In this document: positions 4,767 through 6,242 of the stretch, piece by piece | Position numbering within the stretch: the stretch's first letter is position 1 | Layout: the number at the start of each line of letters is the position of its first letter | Source of the DNA: JBEKCP01 sp050014815 | GTDB taxonomy: Bacteria; Planctomycetota; Planctomycetia; Pirellulales; Thermoguttaceae | Direction: 5' to 3' | NCBI GenBank assembly: GCA_050014815.1 | Contig: JBEKCP010000376.1 | Coordinates: 1 to 6,242, forward strand | Length of the DNA stretch: 6,242 nucleotides | Translations under genes and position numbers: made by a program | The notes under the pieces: generated by a model | Told to the model about the DNA's origin: nothing | Seen by the model: only the letters and a program-made list of their open reading frames with translations | Database searches by the model: none

Positions 4767-5684
4767 TCAGCTATCTCCCCGTGGGCGACCGTTGCCAGTT
4801 TTTTGAATATGCCCGTCCAATCGAACACTCAGAATCGCAGTTGACGCATCATACCACTGGATTTCTACCGTGGATGGGATAACCTGCTCTCTTCGCCAGA
4901 ATACATTCGCCTCGAATACAACCTGTTTCCCGCAATTCAACATATCGCGGACATCTGCGAGGAGGCACAAGCTTTCTAGCGGCAACCCCTCTGGACGCCA
5001 ATCACTCCTAGGCCAGCGACTTACTCCAAGACTACCGAACGCATGGCGGGCGATCACCCGCGGGTGGCTCCCTTGCATGAAAACACACGCAATCAGCCCG
5101 TCGGCGGCCGGACATATTTCGTACACGTCGTGAACATGCAACCTGTAAATGAAAACTGCCGGCGACACCCTAAACCGCTTCGCGATCTCGAGGCATTGCC
5201 CCGCTGTCGGAAGGCCGTCCCCAATTTCCCGCAAGAGTGCCTTCTTGGGCAGTAGAATCACGCGTGCCATCTGACTACAACTGTTCTCCAATGCTCTCCA
5301 GTGACGCTGAAGCAATTCGTTGCGGCAATCTCCTCCCACCGCATTGAAGAAAAAGACATGCGCCATCTCATGCGCGACGCTAAACCTGAGCGGGACGTTA
5401 AGGCAGCGAAAATCGTCTTCGGTTGGCTCTATGAATGTCTTAGTGAATCGCTCAGCACCGTTCGCCGTGGTGTTAACATAAATAACGTACCCGTGCTCGA
5501 CGGGGCCGATGCCCGCAGTGCAAAGTATCGGGAGTAGTTCAATTCGCTGAATCCTTAGGGCCACCGCGAGTTTATGCAATGGAACGGGCGCCTCGTCGGC
5601 GAGCGCAAAACTCATTCTATCTGCTTGACGCCACGCTTCGTGGCGCATCTTAAGCAGCGGACCTGCTTGCGTGCGTGGTCTCAT
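4767..5684 (-). CDS. ImmA/IrrE-type zinc metallo-endopeptidase
   Basis: The product has 305 residues. Residues 25-50 resemble the N-terminal helix of this family (APVPLHKLAVALRI). The active site is VAHEMAHVFFFN, with H105, E106 and H109. E133 in ENSCSQMARVILLP aligns with the family motif ExxANxFAxxLLMP and is the likely third zinc ligand. A helical segment, CLEIAKRFRVSPAVFIYRLH (164-183), matches the usual helical region after the protease core. Residues 190-305 form a further region I do not recognise. Known relatives (ImmA, IrrE) cleave an HTH repressor, usually encoded next door, and so induce mobile-element or stress genes. Here the upstream neighbour, 17 nt away, shows no evident HTH. 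The start ATG has only a weak GGGAA site at 7 nt spacing. Third codon positions are more A/T-rich than in LemA and M48, suggesting acquisition by transfer. Confidence 0.85.
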   Translation of the reverse strand: MRPRTQAGPLLKMRHEAWRQADRMSFALADEAPVPLHKLAVALRIQRIELLPILCTAGIGPVEHGYVIYVNTTANGAERFTKTFIEPTEDDFRCLNVPLRFSVAHEMAHVFFFNAVGGDCRNELLQRHWRALENSCSQMARVILLPKKALLREIGDGLPTAGQCLEIAKRFRVSPAVFIYRLHVHDVYEICPAADGLIACVFMQGSHPRVIARHAFGSLGVSRWPRSDWRPEGLPLESLCLLADVRDMLNCGKQVVFEANVFWRREQVIPSTVEIQWYDASTAILSVRLDGHIQKTGNGRPRGDS

Positions 5685-5701
5685 AGCTTCGTTCCCGGCC
5701 C

Positions 5702-6235
5702 CTACTCCGGCTCGCTACACATGCCGAGGAGGTCCATTTGCGCGGGCCCGGACATACTGCCGGTCGCCAGGCCTTTTGCTATGGATCTCGCGCCATCCAC
5801 GAGTGTGTGCGGATTTGCGTACGCCGCCGCGAGATGAGTGTCCATGTTGGCTAAATTTGTGCCAAACTCGGAATAGAATCTAGGACGCGAGCCCTCTGGC
5901 AGCGACTCGACGATCCCCTGGAGTTCCTGCTTGGCCTTCCTAAAGCTACGCCTTGTCTTACTGTCCCTCAGCTTCCCCTCAACGCCCCTTGCCCATTCGG
6001 AGAATTTCAACAGCTTTGTTTCGACGGGCGTGCCCATCGGCGGCACGGGACCACGAGCAGCCGGTTGGAGTATACGCGCCAACTCGCTTTCCACGTCGCC
6101 GATTGAGGGTGCCGGCTGCCCCTTTTTGCCGGTTTCGACCGGACCCGGTCGTTGGCGCAGGAATCTCTTCACCACCGGAACGTCTGTCAGCAACTTAAGG
6201 GCGGACTGGGCAACTTGGAATTCTTGCTGAGACAT
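5702..6235 (-). CDS. Unrecognised protein co-transcribed with the ImmA/IrrE protease
   Basis: The product has 177 residues from the ATG at 6235. The frame stays open to the window edge and only 7 nt of upstream sequence are visible, so the true start could lie further out. I recognise no family. Three parts can be seen: an N-terminal helix-like stretch (1-28, MSQQEFQVAQSALKLLTDVP), a Gly/Pro-rich linker (29-46 and again 59-70), and a strongly charged helical segment at about 72-112 with the basic run KTRRSFRKAK. The C-terminal third is mild in composition, with TLVDGARSIAKGLATG at 144-159. There is no signal peptide, membrane segment or obvious helix-turn-helix. The stop TAG lies 17 nt before the protease start, so the two are very likely one transcript. 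It may be the protease's substrate, regulator or effector; that is inference from position only. Confidence 0.75.
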   Translation of the reverse strand: MSQQEFQVAQSALKLLTDVPVVKRFLRQRPGPVETGKKGQPAPSIGDVESELARILQPAARGPVPPMGTPVETKLLKFSEWARGVEGKLRDSKTRRSFRKAKQELQGIVESLPEGSRPRFYSEFGTNLANMDTHLAAAYANPHTLVDGARSIAKGLATGSMSGPAQMDLLGMCSEPE

Positions 6236-6242
6236 CGTGATC

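Noticed and set aside
4607..4882. A plus-strand frame of 91 codons (and the overlapping 4561-4806 frame) in the junction region
   Set aside because: It runs antisense into the end of the ImmA/IrrE gene, and its translation shows no domain and no consistent codon bias.
5301..5537. A plus-strand frame of 78 codons antisense to the protease
   Set aside because: It lies wholly across the HExxH region of the minus-strand gene and has no recognisable product.

Overview
The window looks like a piece of a high-GC Planctomycetota genome. This is an inference from three things: a LemA gene directly followed by an M48 (HtpX-type) membrane protease that carries a long C-terminal extension; a secreted Pro/Tyr-rich protein of a type common in that phylum; and scattered short palindromic repeats with a GGGGACWGTCCCC core, which I associate with planctomycete genomes from memory. 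No marker gene is present, so the phylum is probable and nothing finer is claimed.

Layout. 1-105 (minus): the first 35 codons of an unidentified gene that runs off the left edge. 106-335: intergenic, with an 11-bp inverted repeat enclosing another hairpin (174-231) and three back-to-back perfect hairpins (276-326). 336-773 (minus): a small exported protein rich in PY dipeptides, coded partly by a hexanucleotide tandem repeat. 774-1127: a divergent intergenic region. 1128-1727 (plus): LemA. 1831-3864 (plus): M48 metalloprotease, four membrane segments, HEFSH active site and a TerB-like tail. The two plus-strand genes form a probable operon, with a REP-like hairpin in the 103-nt gap.

Inside the protease gene lies a 93-bp palindromic element with 11-bp perfect terminal inverted repeats (2901-2993). 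It is exactly 31 codons long and read straight through, so a mobile repeat appears to have become a protein linker. Related cores occur at about 1738, 3885, 4336 and 4387, and a diverged partial copy may sit at 289-315.

3865-4766 is about 900 bp with no convincing gene but many repeat remnants: palindromes, an inverted repeat of about 20 bp, and a possible insertion-sequence end. It separates the conserved LemA-M48 locus from a minus-strand two-gene module of visibly different codon use. That module is an unrecognised protein of 177 residues (5702-6235) followed 17 nt later by an ImmA/IrrE-type zinc protease of 305 residues (4767-5684). ImmA/IrrE proteases normally act on an HTH repressor encoded beside them; here the neighbour shows no evident HTH. 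This pair is the best candidate for an undescribed system in the window, but its function cannot be read from the sequence alone.
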